The notes under the pieces are model-generated. The model worked only from the letters and a program-made list of their open reading frames with translations, was not told the DNA's origin and ran no database searches. A DNA stretch of 64,000 nucleotides, taken from positions 1 through 64,000 of the forward strand of contig CAZUJF010000015.1 in assembly GCA_964619955.1 (NCBI GenBank). The letters are read 5' to 3'. Every line of letters begins with the position of its first letter. Position 1 is the stretch's first letter. Below are positions 55,863 through 64,000 of this stretch, one piece after another. Made by a program: the position numbers and the translations under genes. The stretch is from JACQFK01 sp964619955. Lineage in GTDB: Bacteria; Planctomycetota; MHYJ01; JACPRB01.

Positions 55863-56615
55863 ATGGACGAATATCTGACCGGCGCGGCCCTCCTGAGCCT
55901 CGTCACGCTGACGCTGATGGAGGTGGTTCTCGGGATCGACAACATCGTCTTCATCACGATCCTCACGGGCCGGCTCCCGAAGGAGCAGGAGGCGAAGGCG
56001 CGGCAACTGGGAATCACGCTGGCGCTGGGCATCCGCCTGCTGCTGCTCTTCTGCATCAAGTGGATCATGGGGCTGACGAAACCGCTGTTCATGCTGCCGC
56101 TCATCGACAAGGAGATCTCCGGCAAATCGCTGATCCTTCTGGGGGGCGGCCTCTTCCTGATCGCGAAGGCGACGCACGAGATCTACGACAAGCTGGAGGG
56201 CGGCCACGGGGAGAAGGCCTCCGGGGGCGGGAAGGCGTCCTTCGGCGCGGTGCTCGGACAGATCCTGGCGCTGGACATCGTCTTCTCGCTCGATTCGGTG
56301 ATCACCGCGGTGGGCATGGCGAAACACATCCCCATCATGGCCGCGGCGATGATCATCTCCGTCGTGGTGATGCTCGTGTCGGCCGGCGTCATCGGCGGCT
56401 TCGTGAACCGGCATCCCAGCATGAAGATCCTGGCGCTCAGCTTTCTGCTCCTCATCGGCGTGATGCTGGTGGGGGAGGGCTTCGGACAGCACATCGACAA
56501 GGGCTACATCTACTTCGCGATGGCGTTCTCGCTGCTCGTGGAGATCATGAACATGCGGCTGCGCAAGAAGCACGCCCCCGTGCATTTGCACTCGGATTTC
56601 GAGTCTGGAAAGTAG
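55863..56615 (+). CDS. TerC-family integral membrane protein
   Basis: A 250-residue protein with about seven transmembrane segments and the TerC signatures EVVLGIDNIVFITILTGRLP and LDIVFSLDSVITAVGM with conserved Asp residues. TerC/Alx proteins export manganese or resist tellurite; this one cannot be assigned more precisely. Confidence 0.92.
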   Translation: MDEYLTGAALLSLVTLTLMEVVLGIDNIVFITILTGRLPKEQEAKARQLGITLALGIRLLLLFCIKWIMGLTKPLFMLPLIDKEISGKSLILLGGGLFLIAKATHEIYDKLEGGHGEKASGGGKASFGAVLGQILALDIVFSLDSVITAVGMAKHIPIMAAAMIISVVVMLVSAGVIGGFVNRHPSMKILALSFLLLIGVMLVGEGFGQHIDKGYIYFAMAFSLLVEIMNMRLRKKHAPVHLHSDFESGK

Positions 56616-56630
56616 CCGCCGCTCCGCGGT

Positions 56631-57914
56631 TCAGGACAGCCAGGACGCCATCTCGCGCGCTTTCGCGTGGATGCGGGGGAACCCGTCCGCGAGGGCCGGC
56701 TCGAACCCGTGAAGGGCCTGCATGCCGGGATCCATCGATTCCACCCGCCTGCGGTTGCCGTCGGGATCGTCGGGTTTCAGGGGAAGGTCGGCGAGACCGC
56801 AGGCGCCGTGGACGAGGCCCGCAAGCGCCTCCACCTGCGGCATGGCCTTGAACGCCGCGGGGGGCAGGTGGTGATAGGCGACCGCCTGCGTGATGGCGGG
56901 CGGAAAGTTCCAGTGATCGCAGAGGAAGGCGCCCACGTCCTCGTGAGGCTGCCCGAACATCTCCCGCTCGGCTTCGCCCAGGGGCCGTCCCTCCTGGAGC
57001 CGGGCCGCGAGGGGGGCGACGCATTCGGGGAAGAACTGCCTCAGGATGGTCTTGCCCACGTCGTGAACCAGCCCGGCGATGAACGCGTCCTCGGCGAGCG
57101 CCCGGGCGCTCCGGGCCTCCGCCAGGGCCTGCGCCCACAGGGCGGTGAGGACGCTGTGAAGCCAGATGCGGCGCATCGCGTCGCGGTCGCTGCCCCGGAA
57201 GCGGTCGAGCAGCGTGGTGGCCAGGGCGACGTTGCGAAGACCCTTGGTGCCGATCCGGGCGATGGCGTCGCGCACGTTCGTGATTTTCCTCGGGGCCCCG
57301 AAGGCGGCCGAATTGACGATGCGAAGCAGCTGGGCGGTCAGAGACGGGTCGGCGGTGACGGCCTTCTCAAGGTCCTTGAAGTCGCAGTTCGGGTTCTCGG
57401 TGAGGGCGATGATGCGCTGGACGACTCCCGGCAGGGCTCCGATGCTCTTGATCCGCCGGAAGACGCCGCGGACCTCCTCCCAGGCCAGCCGGGGGGCTTC
57501 CGCGGCGGCCGGGGCGGCCGACTGGTTGCGCTGGGCCAGGTGTTTCCGGAGATCCTCCATGAGGCCCGGGAGCCGGGCGGCTTCCATGCGCTCGGCGAAC
57601 ACGAGGCTGTGGAGGAAGAGGTCGGAAGGGTTCTTCTGGAGGCCCAGGATGTCCTGGACCTGCGACTCGCTCATTTTTCCGCCGCGCCGGGCGAGTTCCC
57701 CGAGTTTGGCGCCTTCCTCCCGGGTCTGGGCTTCGAGGAGGGAGAGGACGTCCGAGAGCGTCAGGTAGCCGCGGAGCTGGGACAGCTGCCCGAAGCGCCG
57801 GTCGAGACCGCTGAAGAATCCGATCTGCGCGCCGACCTGCTCCGGAGTGAGGATGGATTTCTGGGCGAGGAATTCCGAAAGGATGCGCTGCCAGGTCGGA
57901 ACCGTCGTTTCCAT
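56631..57914 (-). CDS. HDOD-domain signalling protein
   Basis: A 427-residue cytoplasmic protein. The HDOD domain (about 175-380) shows LPGVVQRIIALTENPN, DPSLTAQLLRIVNSAAFG, IARIGTKGLRNVAL and the HD-like AGLVHDVGKTILRQFF. N-terminal about 130 residues are helical and of unknown family. Start at 57914 follows GGGGAGG, though 57944 is also in frame. HDOD proteins relay signals in c-di-GMP or two-component networks. Confidence 0.85.
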   Translation of the reverse strand: METTVPTWQRILSEFLAQKSILTPEQVGAQIGFFSGLDRRFGQLSQLRGYLTLSDVLSLLEAQTREEGAKLGELARRGGKMSESQVQDILGLQKNPSDLFLHSLVFAERMEAARLPGLMEDLRKHLAQRNQSAAPAAAEAPRLAWEEVRGVFRRIKSIGALPGVVQRIIALTENPNCDFKDLEKAVTADPSLTAQLLRIVNSAAFGAPRKITNVRDAIARIGTKGLRNVALATTLLDRFRGSDRDAMRRIWLHSVLTALWAQALAEARSARALAEDAFIAGLVHDVGKTILRQFFPECVAPLAARLQEGRPLGEAEREMFGQPHEDVGAFLCDHWNFPPAITQAVAYHHLPPAAFKAMPQVEALAGLVHGACGLADLPLKPDDPDGNRRRVESMDPGMQALHGFEPALADGFPRIHAKAREMASWLS

Positions 57915-57992
57915 GGGCCTCCCCGGGACTTCCGCCCTCTTCATGGTATCACGAACCCCGGGGCGGCGGCTGCAAAGCGGACGACTCAACGT

Positions 57993-58021
57993 TTGACCCT
58001 TCTCCGCCGGGTCTGTTAAGG
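57993..58021 (+). promoter_or_regulatory. Candidate mutL promoter, near-leaderless
   Basis: TTGACC (57993-57998), 17-bp spacer, weak TTAAGG (58016-58021). The ATG is 9 nt further on. The -10 is poor, so confidence is modest. Confidence 0.4.
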
Positions 58022-58030
58022 TTGGATTCC

Positions 58031-59749
58031 ATGTCCCGCATCCGGGTCCTCTCCACCGACGTCGTGAACAAGATCTCGGCGGGGGAGGTCATCGAACGGC
58101 CCGCCAGCGCCGTCAAGGAGCTGGTCGAGAACGCCCTGGACGCCGGGGCGACGGAGATCCGCGTCGACCTCGAGGAGGGCGGCCGGAAGCTGCTCCGGGT
58201 GACGGACAACGGCGGCGGGATCGTGGCGGAGGACCTGCCCCTGGCCTTCGCCCCGCACGCGACCAGCAAGCTGCAGTCGGCGGACGACCTCTTCCGCGTG
58301 GGCACGCTGGGCTTCCGCGGCGAGGCGCTGGCGTCCATCGGATCCGTGGCGGAAGTGCGCCTGCTCAGCCGTCCGGCGGACGCGGAGGCCCGGGAGATCG
58401 CGGTGGACTGCGGCCGGATCGGGGCGCCGCGCCCCGCCGCGGGCGCCCCCGGGACGATGATCGAGGTCCGGAATCTCTTCGCCAGCGTTCCGGTGCGCCG
58501 GAAGTTCATGAAATCCATCCAGGTGGAAACGGAGCATGTGAGCGACGTGCTGGCGCGCTTCGCCGTCGCGCACCCCGGACTCCGTCTCGAATACTTCGTG
58601 GACGGGGAGCGCCGCTTTTCCCTGGCCCCCTCGGACCGCCGGACCCGCATCGCCGCGTTCTTCGACGCCGAGACCGCGGGCGCGCTGAAGGAGATCGAAG
58701 CGCCGGATTTCCACGTCTACGCCGCCCCCGCCCAGTTCTCGAAACTCAACGCCAAGGGGCTCTGGTTCTTTTTGAACGGCCGCTTCATCCGGGACCGCGT
58801 CCTGATGAAGGCGGTGGGGGAGGCCTATCGGGAGCTGATCCCGCACGGCCGTTATCCGGTGGCGTTCGTGTTCCTCTCCGTGGCCCCCGATGAAGTGGAC
58901 GTCAACGTGCACCCGACGAAGATCGAGGTGCGCTTCCGGAACCTCTGGCGGCTGCATGACCGCCTCGCCGCGCTCATCCGGGAGAAGCTGCTGGAGGGCA
59001 GCCTGGACCACCGGCTGACGCCGCAGCGCATGACGGACCACGCGGAGGGGACGGGCCCGGGGCCTTTCGCCGGCGCGAGGACCGATCCGTCGGGGGGGCG
59101 CGCGGTCGTGGACTTCTTCAGCCGGGAGCCCGAACTGCGCCTGGCGTCGGCCTCGCCCTCCGCGCCGGAGGCCCCCGCGCTCTTCGCGACGGGGCGCCGC
59201 GTGTTCCAGCTTCACCAGCGCTACCTGGTGGAGGAGGTGGAGGACGGCCTCCGGATCATCGACCAGCACGCATTGCATGAGCGGGTGATGCTCGAGGAGT
59301 TCCGGAAGCAGTTCGCTCGGGCGGCGGTGGCGAAACAGAAGCTCCTGCTTCCGTCGGTGCTCACGCTGACGCGGGATCTCCGGCGTAGGCTCGACGAGCA
59401 TCGCGAGCTGCTCGAATCCTTCGGCTTCGAAATCGAGGATTTCGGACACGACGGGGTGGCCGTGCGCGCGGTGCCGGCGCTGGTGTCGGAGCACGACCCC
59501 GCCACGCTGCTTTCGGATTTCCTGGATCTGGCCCGGGAGGCGGACCCCGGCGTCCCGGTCCTCGAGCGGGCGCTGGAGTTCATGGCCTGCCGGGCGGCGG
59601 TGAAGTTCGGCAAGAAGCTTTCGGACGAGGAGATCACCCGGCTGCTGCAGGACGCGGCGGCGATCGACTTCTCGGCGACCTGCGCGCACGGGAGGCCCAC
59701 GGGCATCCGGCTGACCCTTCAAGATTTGGAAAGGTTCTTCCACCGATGA
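58031..59749 (+). CDS. mutL: DNA mismatch repair protein MutL
   Basis: A 572-residue MutL. The GHKL ATPase domain has KISAGEVIERPASAVKELVENALDAG (as separate motifs), VTDNGGGI and GFRGEALASI. The C-terminal domain keeps DQHALHERVMLEE, which fits the endonuclease motif DQHA(x)2E(x)4E, plus CAHGRPTGI. So this MutL should be a nicking enzyme, not the MutH-dependent type. Stop overlaps the M16 gene. Confidence 0.96.
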   Translation: MSRIRVLSTDVVNKISAGEVIERPASAVKELVENALDAGATEIRVDLEEGGRKLLRVTDNGGGIVAEDLPLAFAPHATSKLQSADDLFRVGTLGFRGEALASIGSVAEVRLLSRPADAEAREIAVDCGRIGAPRPAAGAPGTMIEVRNLFASVPVRRKFMKSIQVETEHVSDVLARFAVAHPGLRLEYFVDGERRFSLAPSDRRTRIAAFFDAETAGALKEIEAPDFHVYAAPAQFSKLNAKGLWFFLNGRFIRDRVLMKAVGEAYRELIPHGRYPVAFVFLSVAPDEVDVNVHPTKIEVRFRNLWRLHDRLAALIREKLLEGSLDHRLTPQRMTDHAEGTGPGPFAGARTDPSGGRAVVDFFSREPELRLASASPSAPEAPALFATGRRVFQLHQRYLVEEVEDGLRIIDQHALHERVMLEEFRKQFARAAVAKQKLLLPSVLTLTRDLRRRLDEHRELLESFGFEIEDFGHDGVAVRAVPALVSEHDPATLLSDFLDLAREADPGVPVLERALEFMACRAAVKFGKKLSDEEITRLLQDAAAIDFSATCAHGRPTGIRLTLQDLERFFHR

Positions 59750-61017
59750 AACAAGCCGATTTCGAAGTGTTCCAGCCCTCGAAGGGCTTCCGGGTCTTCG
59801 TCCACCCGACCTCCAAGTTCAAGACCATCTCGATCGTGGTCTACGTGCACCGCCCGCTGGGCGACCAGGCCACGCCCCTGGCGCTGCTGCCGTTCGTGCT
59901 GCGGCGGGGCTGCAAGGGGCTGCCCGACATGCGGAAGATCGTGGTGTATCTGGAGGGCCTCTTCGGGGCCTCCTTCGGGGCGGACGTCGCCAAGCTCGGC
60001 GAGCGCCAGATGATCGTGCTCCGCTTCGACGTCGTGAACGACCGCTTCGCGCCGCAGAAGATCCGGGCGCTCGAGAAGTCCCTCCAGTTCCTCTGGAGGA
60101 TCCTCGCCCAGCCCGTCGCCGGGAAGGGCGGCCTCAACGCCGCCTTCGTGGGCCAGGAGAAGGAGAACCTCAAACGCCTCATCGAGGGGATGATCAACGA
60201 GCGGATGACCTACGCGTACGAGCGCTGCATCCAGGAGATGTGCCCGGAGGAGGCGTACAGCCGCTACGAGTACGGCCGGGTCGAGGAGATCGAAGCCGTC
60301 ACGCCCCGCTCGCTCAAGGACCTTCATGCGCGGGTGCTCGCGGAATCCCCGGTGGACCTCTTCATTTCCGGGGACGTGGACGCCGCGGGGGCCGCGTCGC
60401 TGGCGGGGAGGATCTTCAAGTTCGGGAACCGGCGGGTGAAGGCGCCGCCCGCCACCGAGATCCGGGCCGGAGGCGCGCCGCTGAAGGAGGTCGTGGAGCG
60501 GCTGGACATCGACCAGGGAAAGGTCGTGCTCGGCTGCCGGACGGGCATCACGTGGGGGCATGCCGACACCTTTCCCCTGGTGATGTACAACGGGCTGCTG
60601 GGGGCCTTTCCCCATTCGAAGCTGTTCGCCAACGTGCGCGAGAAGGAAGGGCTGGCCTATGCCTGCCACTCCTCGGTGGAACATTCGAAAGGGCTGCTCT
60701 TCGTGACGGCCGGCATCGATCCGGGGAAGTACCGGAAGTGCGTGGAGGTGATCCGCGCGCAGATGGACGACGTCGCGCAGGGGAGCTTCAGCGACGACGA
60801 ATGGGAGAAGACGCGGCTGACGATCGCGGACCGGGTCCGGTCCCGCGAGGACAGCCCCGGCGCGAAGGTCGCGGCCTTCCTCGAGATGAGCCTCAACGGG
60901 CATCCGATGAAAGGGGAGGAGATCGTGGCCGCCGTGAACAAGGTCGCCCGGGAGGACGTCGTCCGGGCGGCGAAGCGGGTGAAACCGGACACGCTCTTCT
61001 TCCTGACGCGTCCATGA
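59746..61017 (+). CDS. M16 peptidase family protein, YfmF-like, lacking the zinc motif
   Basis: A 423-residue M16-fold protein. No HxxEH is present near the N-terminus where active M16 proteases have it; ALLPFVLRRGCKGLPDM and LEGLFGASFGADVAKLG match the inactive YfmF-type partner. The C-terminal NVREKEGLAYACHSS segment is the usual second M16 half. YfmF normally pairs with an active YfmH, but none is nearby. Coupled by ATGA overlap to mutL and the GNAT gene. Confidence 0.85.
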   Translation: MKQADFEVFQPSKGFRVFVHPTSKFKTISIVVYVHRPLGDQATPLALLPFVLRRGCKGLPDMRKIVVYLEGLFGASFGADVAKLGERQMIVLRFDVVNDRFAPQKIRALEKSLQFLWRILAQPVAGKGGLNAAFVGQEKENLKRLIEGMINERMTYAYERCIQEMCPEEAYSRYEYGRVEEIEAVTPRSLKDLHARVLAESPVDLFISGDVDAAGAASLAGRIFKFGNRRVKAPPATEIRAGGAPLKEVVERLDIDQGKVVLGCRTGITWGHADTFPLVMYNGLLGAFPHSKLFANVREKEGLAYACHSSVEHSKGLLFVTAGIDPGKYRKCVEVIRAQMDDVAQGSFSDDEWEKTRLTIADRVRSREDSPGAKVAAFLEMSLNGHPMKGEEIVAAVNKVAREDVVRAAKRVKPDTLFFLTRP

Positions 61018-61958
61018 GGATGTCGGCCTGGGTTCCCGGACTGGAGGCCCCCTTCCTCCGCTTCTGGAACCGCAGTTTCGCGTCGCGGCGGAATTTCATC
61101 CCCCTGACGGCGGAGACCTTCCGCCGGCGCGTCACGGGCGGCGGCATCCCCGGGGAGCGCTTCGACCCGGAGGATCTGATCGTGGCCCGGGAGGGCGGCG
61201 AGGTCGTCGGGTTCGTCCATGCCGGCCGCCGCAGCGCGGCCGTCTGCCGGCGTCATGATCCCTCCTGGCCCGGGGGGACCCAGGGCACGCTGAATTTCCT
61301 CTTCGTGGACCCGGAGCACCGGAAGCGGGGGCTGGGTTCTCAACTCTGGCACGCGGCCCTCGAACACCTGAAAAGGACCCGGCAGATCATCCTCGACGGC
61401 CAGTGTCTGAATCCGTTCTGGGGCAACTCCCAGGGGCCGCGGACGCCGCTCTGGGGAACGCCGGAAGGCGTGTCGGTCGGCTGGGACGATTCGGCCACCC
61501 AGAAGTTCCTCGCGAGAAAGGGTTTCGCCCCGCGCTTCCGGGCGATCCAGCTCTCGCGGCGTCTCGAGGAGGCCCCGCTCCCGGCGGCCGGCGAGGCGCA
61601 GTTCCTTCCCTGGATGCCCGTGCTGGGCGCTCCGCCCGCGCAGAAGCGCCGGATGAGGGCGGAGGTTTCCTTCGAGGTCGCCGTCGACGTCCGGCGGGGG
61701 CGCGTGCGGGGCCTGCTCGCCTATTTCCCCCTCGCGGAACTGCGCCCGGGCCTCTACGCGATTTACGAGGCGGCGGTGGTGCCCTCGGAGCGGGGGGGGG
61801 CCCTCGGCAGCCGCCTGCTGGGGGCGGCGCTCGGACGCCTCCGGGAGCGGGGCGCGCGGGAGGTCGAGGTGCTGACCGTCCCGGAAGTCTCCGCCTCCGC
61901 CCATCGGATCCATCTCGAGGCCGGGTTCCAGCCGGTCGCCTCCTGGGCGATCTATTGA
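61014..61958 (+). CDS. Tandem GNAT acetyltransferase-like protein
   Basis: A 314-residue protein with two GNAT halves. The first has FLFVDPEHRKRGLGSQLWHA, the acetyl-CoA-binding loop; the second has AAVVPSERGGALGSRLLGAA. Overlaps the M16 stop by ATGA. Substrate unknown. Confidence 0.85.
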   Translation: MRMSAWVPGLEAPFLRFWNRSFASRRNFIPLTAETFRRRVTGGGIPGERFDPEDLIVAREGGEVVGFVHAGRRSAAVCRRHDPSWPGGTQGTLNFLFVDPEHRKRGLGSQLWHAALEHLKRTRQIILDGQCLNPFWGNSQGPRTPLWGTPEGVSVGWDDSATQKFLARKGFAPRFRAIQLSRRLEEAPLPAAGEAQFLPWMPVLGAPPAQKRRMRAEVSFEVAVDVRRGRVRGLLAYFPLAELRPGLYAIYEAAVVPSERGGALGSRLLGAALGRLRERGAREVEVLTVPEVSASAHRIHLEAGFQPVASWAIY

Positions 61959-62006
61959 GCCGATTTGCCGCAACTCGGACCGTTCCCCCGGGTTGAACAG
62001 GGCGAC

Positions 62007-62399
62007 ATGGACAAGAGCTGCCAGGGATTCCGGGACCGGCATCCGAGCCCGTCGGAGGAGGATCGCGCGCACGCGTCCTCGTGCGGCGGGTGCCGGAGTT
62101 TTGCGGCCGCCTGGGATCTGCTGCGGGAGTATCCGGAGATCCAGGCCTCCCCGCGCTTCCTGGGCGGCGTCCGCCGCAAGCTGGCGCCGGCGGTGCTGCG
62201 CTTCCTCGCCCCGCTCGCGGCCGCCGCGGCGGCGCTGCTGCTGTCCGTGGTGGTCTTCCACGGCCCCGGTGCGGACCGCATCACGGAGGAGGAGCGCGAA
62301 CTCGTCGAGAACCTGGACCTCCTGGAGAACTTCGACCTGCTGCGCTCGTTCGAGGCCGTCGACGCCAACGCCTCCACCCTGCTGGAGGAGCGGCGATGA
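62007..62399 (+). CDS. Zinc-finger (anti-sigma-like) single-pass membrane protein
   Basis: A 130-residue protein. The N-terminal HASSCGGC fits the HxxxCxxC zinc ligands of zf-HC2 anti-sigma factors. One transmembrane segment lies at about 70-92. The C-terminal tail is acidic and would be outside. No ECF sigma factor gene is adjacent. The ATG at 62007 is preferred over an upstream TTG. Stop overlaps the next ATG. Confidence 0.8.
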   Translation: MDKSCQGFRDRHPSPSEEDRAHASSCGGCRSFAAAWDLLREYPEIQASPRFLGGVRRKLAPAVLRFLAPLAAAAAALLLSVVVFHGPGADRITEEERELVENLDLLENFDLLRSFEAVDANASTLLEERR

Positions 62400-63067
62400 G
62401 CCGGACCCTCCTCGTCCTGACGCTGCTGCTCATGGGGGCCCCCGCGGGCGCGCAGACGGCGGAGGTCGCGATCGACCGCCGGAAACTCGAGCTCCTGCGG
62501 AAGATGCCGCCCGAGCAGCGCGCCGAATTGAAGCGGCGTCTGGCGGAGCTCAAGACGCTGCCGGTCGTGGAGCGCGAGCGGCTGCGGGACAACCTGCGGA
62601 AGATGAAGTCGATGACCCCCGAGGAGCTCAAGGGCGTCCGGGAGCGGACGACGCGCCTCTCGGGCGTGGAGCAGAAGGAGTTCGCCGAAATGGCGGCGGG
62701 CTTCTTCAAGTGGTCCCAGCGCATGGGATACCGGGAGGGCTTCCCTCGGGGCCTCTTCTTCCAGTGGTTGAAATCGGAGAAGCCCGGCAAGATGTCGGAG
62801 ATCCGCTCGATGGAGGCCGGGCCGGGCAGTCCGCGGGTCGACGAATTCCTCAAGCTCTACCATGAATTCCGGAGCGTCGCGCTGGCGCGCACCGAGGCGC
62901 ACGTGCGCCGACACGCCTGCGCGGAGGCCGGGCAGGTCGCGGCCCTCCGGGAGGTCGCGCCGCACGAGTTCTGGCCCCGCTGGCAGGAGCTGACCCGGAG
63001 CTGCCAGGCGCGCAAGGCCCAGCCCGGCCCGGTCCCCCAGCGGCCGCTCGACGCGCCGAAGAAGTAG
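62396..63067 (+). CDS. Exported DUF3106-like helical protein
   Basis: A 223-residue protein with a signal peptide (ending about AGAQ). LLRKMPPEQRAELKRRLAEL and LRDNLRKMKSMTPEELKGVR are repeated charged helices typical of DUF3106/LTxxQ-like proteins, often partners of zf-HC2 anti-sigma proteins in bacteria with sigma-regulated envelopes. Coupled by ATGA to the zinc-finger gene. Confidence 0.8.
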   Translation: MSRTLLVLTLLLMGAPAGAQTAEVAIDRRKLELLRKMPPEQRAELKRRLAELKTLPVVERERLRDNLRKMKSMTPEELKGVRERTTRLSGVEQKEFAEMAAGFFKWSQRMGYREGFPRGLFFQWLKSEKPGKMSEIRSMEAGPGSPRVDEFLKLYHEFRSVALARTEAHVRRHACAEAGQVAALREVAPHEFWPRWQELTRSCQARKAQPGPVPQRPLDAPKK

Positions 63068-63088
63068 GACCGCCCGCCCGCCGCGCCG

Positions 63089-63094
63089 TATAAT
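63089..63094 (+). promoter_or_regulatory. -10 box, near-leaderless TolB-like gene
   Basis: Perfect TATAAT ending 9 nt before the ATG at 63104; no ribosome-binding site intervenes. Confidence 0.65.
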
Positions 63095-63103
63095 CGAGCC
63101 GGC

Positions 63104-63991
63104 ATGTTTCGTCCCTCCATCCTGCTCGCCCCGCTCCTCGTCGCGGGCTTCGCCTGCCGTCCGCCGGAGCCGCCGGCGGGGCGGCCCTCCAGGATCGCGT
63201 TCGCCGTCGAACGGGAAGGCCTCGACCAGGACATCCTGCTCCTGGACCCGGAGGGCGGGGAGCCGGTCGCCGTCGCCGTCGATCCGGAATTCGACGAGAC
63301 GCCCGCCTGGTCCGCCGACGGTTTCGGACTCCTTTTCAGCTCCCATCGGAACGGGGTCTACGGGATTTATCTCTGGGAGCGGGACGCGCTGCAGAAGGTG
63401 ACGACCGCCCCGTTCCGGCTTTCCGCGCCCTCCTGGTCGCGCGACGGCCGGCGCATCGCCTACATGTCCGACCGGGGAAGCTGCTGGGAGATCTATTCCT
63501 GCACGGCCCGGGGGACGGGGGAGATCCGTCTGACGGCGGGCAAGGAGTCGAGCCTCTGGCCGGCCTGGGCCCCGGACGGGGAGCGCATCCTCTTCGTGGG
63601 CGAGCGCGGGGGGCAGCAGGATCTCTATCTGATGAAACACGACGGGACGGAGCCCAAGGCGCTGACGAACGACCGCGCGTGGGACGGGCGTCCCTCATGG
63701 TCCCCGGACGGCAAGTCGATCGCCTGGCCCTCCGAGCGGGAGGGCAAGATGGCGATCTTCGTGATGGACGCGGCCAAGGGCGAGGCCCGGCGGATCACGC
63801 CGCTGCAGGGGGAGGCCGACGAACCCACCTGGTCCCCCGACGGCCGCCGGATCGCGTTCGTCTGGAACAAGGACAGTTTTCGCGAGCTCTATGTCGTGGA
63901 TGCGGACGGCCGGAATCTCCGCCGGCTGACCACGCTGCGCGGTCAGATCCACTCTCCCGCCTGGTCGCCCTTCCTCCCGGCCAAACCGTGA
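63104..63991 (+). CDS. TolB-like beta-propeller lipoprotein
   Basis: A 295-residue lipoprotein (lipobox GFAC). PD40/WD40-like TolB repeats: FDETPAWSADGFGLLFSSHR, APSWSRDGRRIAYMSDRG, WPAWAPDGERILFVGERG, RPSWSPDGKSIAWPSERE and EPTWSPDGRRIAFVWNKD. No Tol-Pal genes nearby, so TolB itself is not implied. The gene is complete, ending 9 nt before the window does. Confidence 0.88.
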   Translation: MFRPSILLAPLLVAGFACRPPEPPAGRPSRIAFAVEREGLDQDILLLDPEGGEPVAVAVDPEFDETPAWSADGFGLLFSSHRNGVYGIYLWERDALQKVTTAPFRLSAPSWSRDGRRIAYMSDRGSCWEIYSCTARGTGEIRLTAGKESSLWPAWAPDGERILFVGERGGQQDLYLMKHDGTEPKALTNDRAWDGRPSWSPDGKSIAWPSEREGKMAIFVMDAAKGEARRITPLQGEADEPTWSPDGRRIAFVWNKDSFRELYVVDADGRNLRRLTTLRGQIHSPAWSPFLPAKP

Positions 63992-64000
63992 CCCGACTCC

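Overview
The window is a GC-rich bacterial chromosome segment, most likely from a member of the Planctomycetota or a close PVC-type lineage. This is an inference from several signs: a 23S rRNA gene not preceded by a 16S gene, a formylglycine-type sulfatase, a multiheme cytochrome fused to a PA14 domain next to a planctomycete-style beta-propeller 'dehydrogenase', DUF6807 and DUF3500 proteins, a PDZ/thioredoxin-like/heme protein, and many lipoproteins. No marker in the window fixes the phylum by itself.

Layout. 1-3300: the 23S rRNA gene (minus strand, 3' end cut off by the window edge), interrupted at the helix-69 position (E. coli U1923) by a 308-nt ORF-less group I intron, with its own leader and sigma70 promoter. 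3300-10800: two minus-strand Cys-rich proteins, a Lys-rich protein, a UvrD-type helicase, a tgt operon and an M28 lipoprotein peptidase. 10800-11100: palindromic repeats around a tRNA(CAU) gene. 11100-18950: outer-membrane-like protein, a secreted PA14/Calx-beta-like protein with a C-terminal sorting tail, a pentaheme PA14 cytochrome, a propeller protein and a glycosyltransferase. 19000-24000: leucyl aminopeptidase, aminotransferase, and the glycolytic pair enolase and phosphoglycerate mutase. 24000-36200: porin-like TraF-family protein, small lipoproteins, a single-module Clp-type AAA+ ATPase, an MDR dehydrogenase, a degenerate amidohydrolase, a response-regulator protein and a fused E1 alpha/beta dehydrogenase. 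36300-41550: an accessory-looking, visibly more AT-rich island with a large exported hydrolase-like protein followed by four tandem paralogous lipoproteins. 41570-50700: DUF6807, DUF3500, HupE-type protein, NHL propeller, Rieske plus 7Fe ferredoxin, a putative selenoprotein and a sulfatase. 50800-64000: kinase, Na+ symporter, PHP phosphatase, TerC, HDOD protein, mutL, an inactive M16 protein, tandem GNAT, a zinc-finger membrane protein and a TolB-like lipoprotein.

Standing out: (i) the group I intron, whose P1, P10, P3, P4 and P7 pairings can all be written from the sequence; (ii) a gene at 47829-49148 with two in-frame UGA codons spaced U-x-x-U at the expected CxxC site of a thioredoxin-like domain, followed by a SECIS-like hairpin, so a probable di-selenocysteine protein; (iii) about ten genes whose TATAAT-like -10 box ends only 6-10 nt before the start codon, suggesting leaderless mRNAs; (iv) the hydrolase plus four-lipoprotein array, which resembles lipase effector/immunity layouts.

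Many adjacent genes overlap by ATGA, GTGA or TGATG (for example mutL-M16-GNAT, symporter-PHP-DUF1841, TraF-lipoprotein-hydrolase), pointing to translationally coupled operons. All functions are read from motifs by eye; no database search was run.
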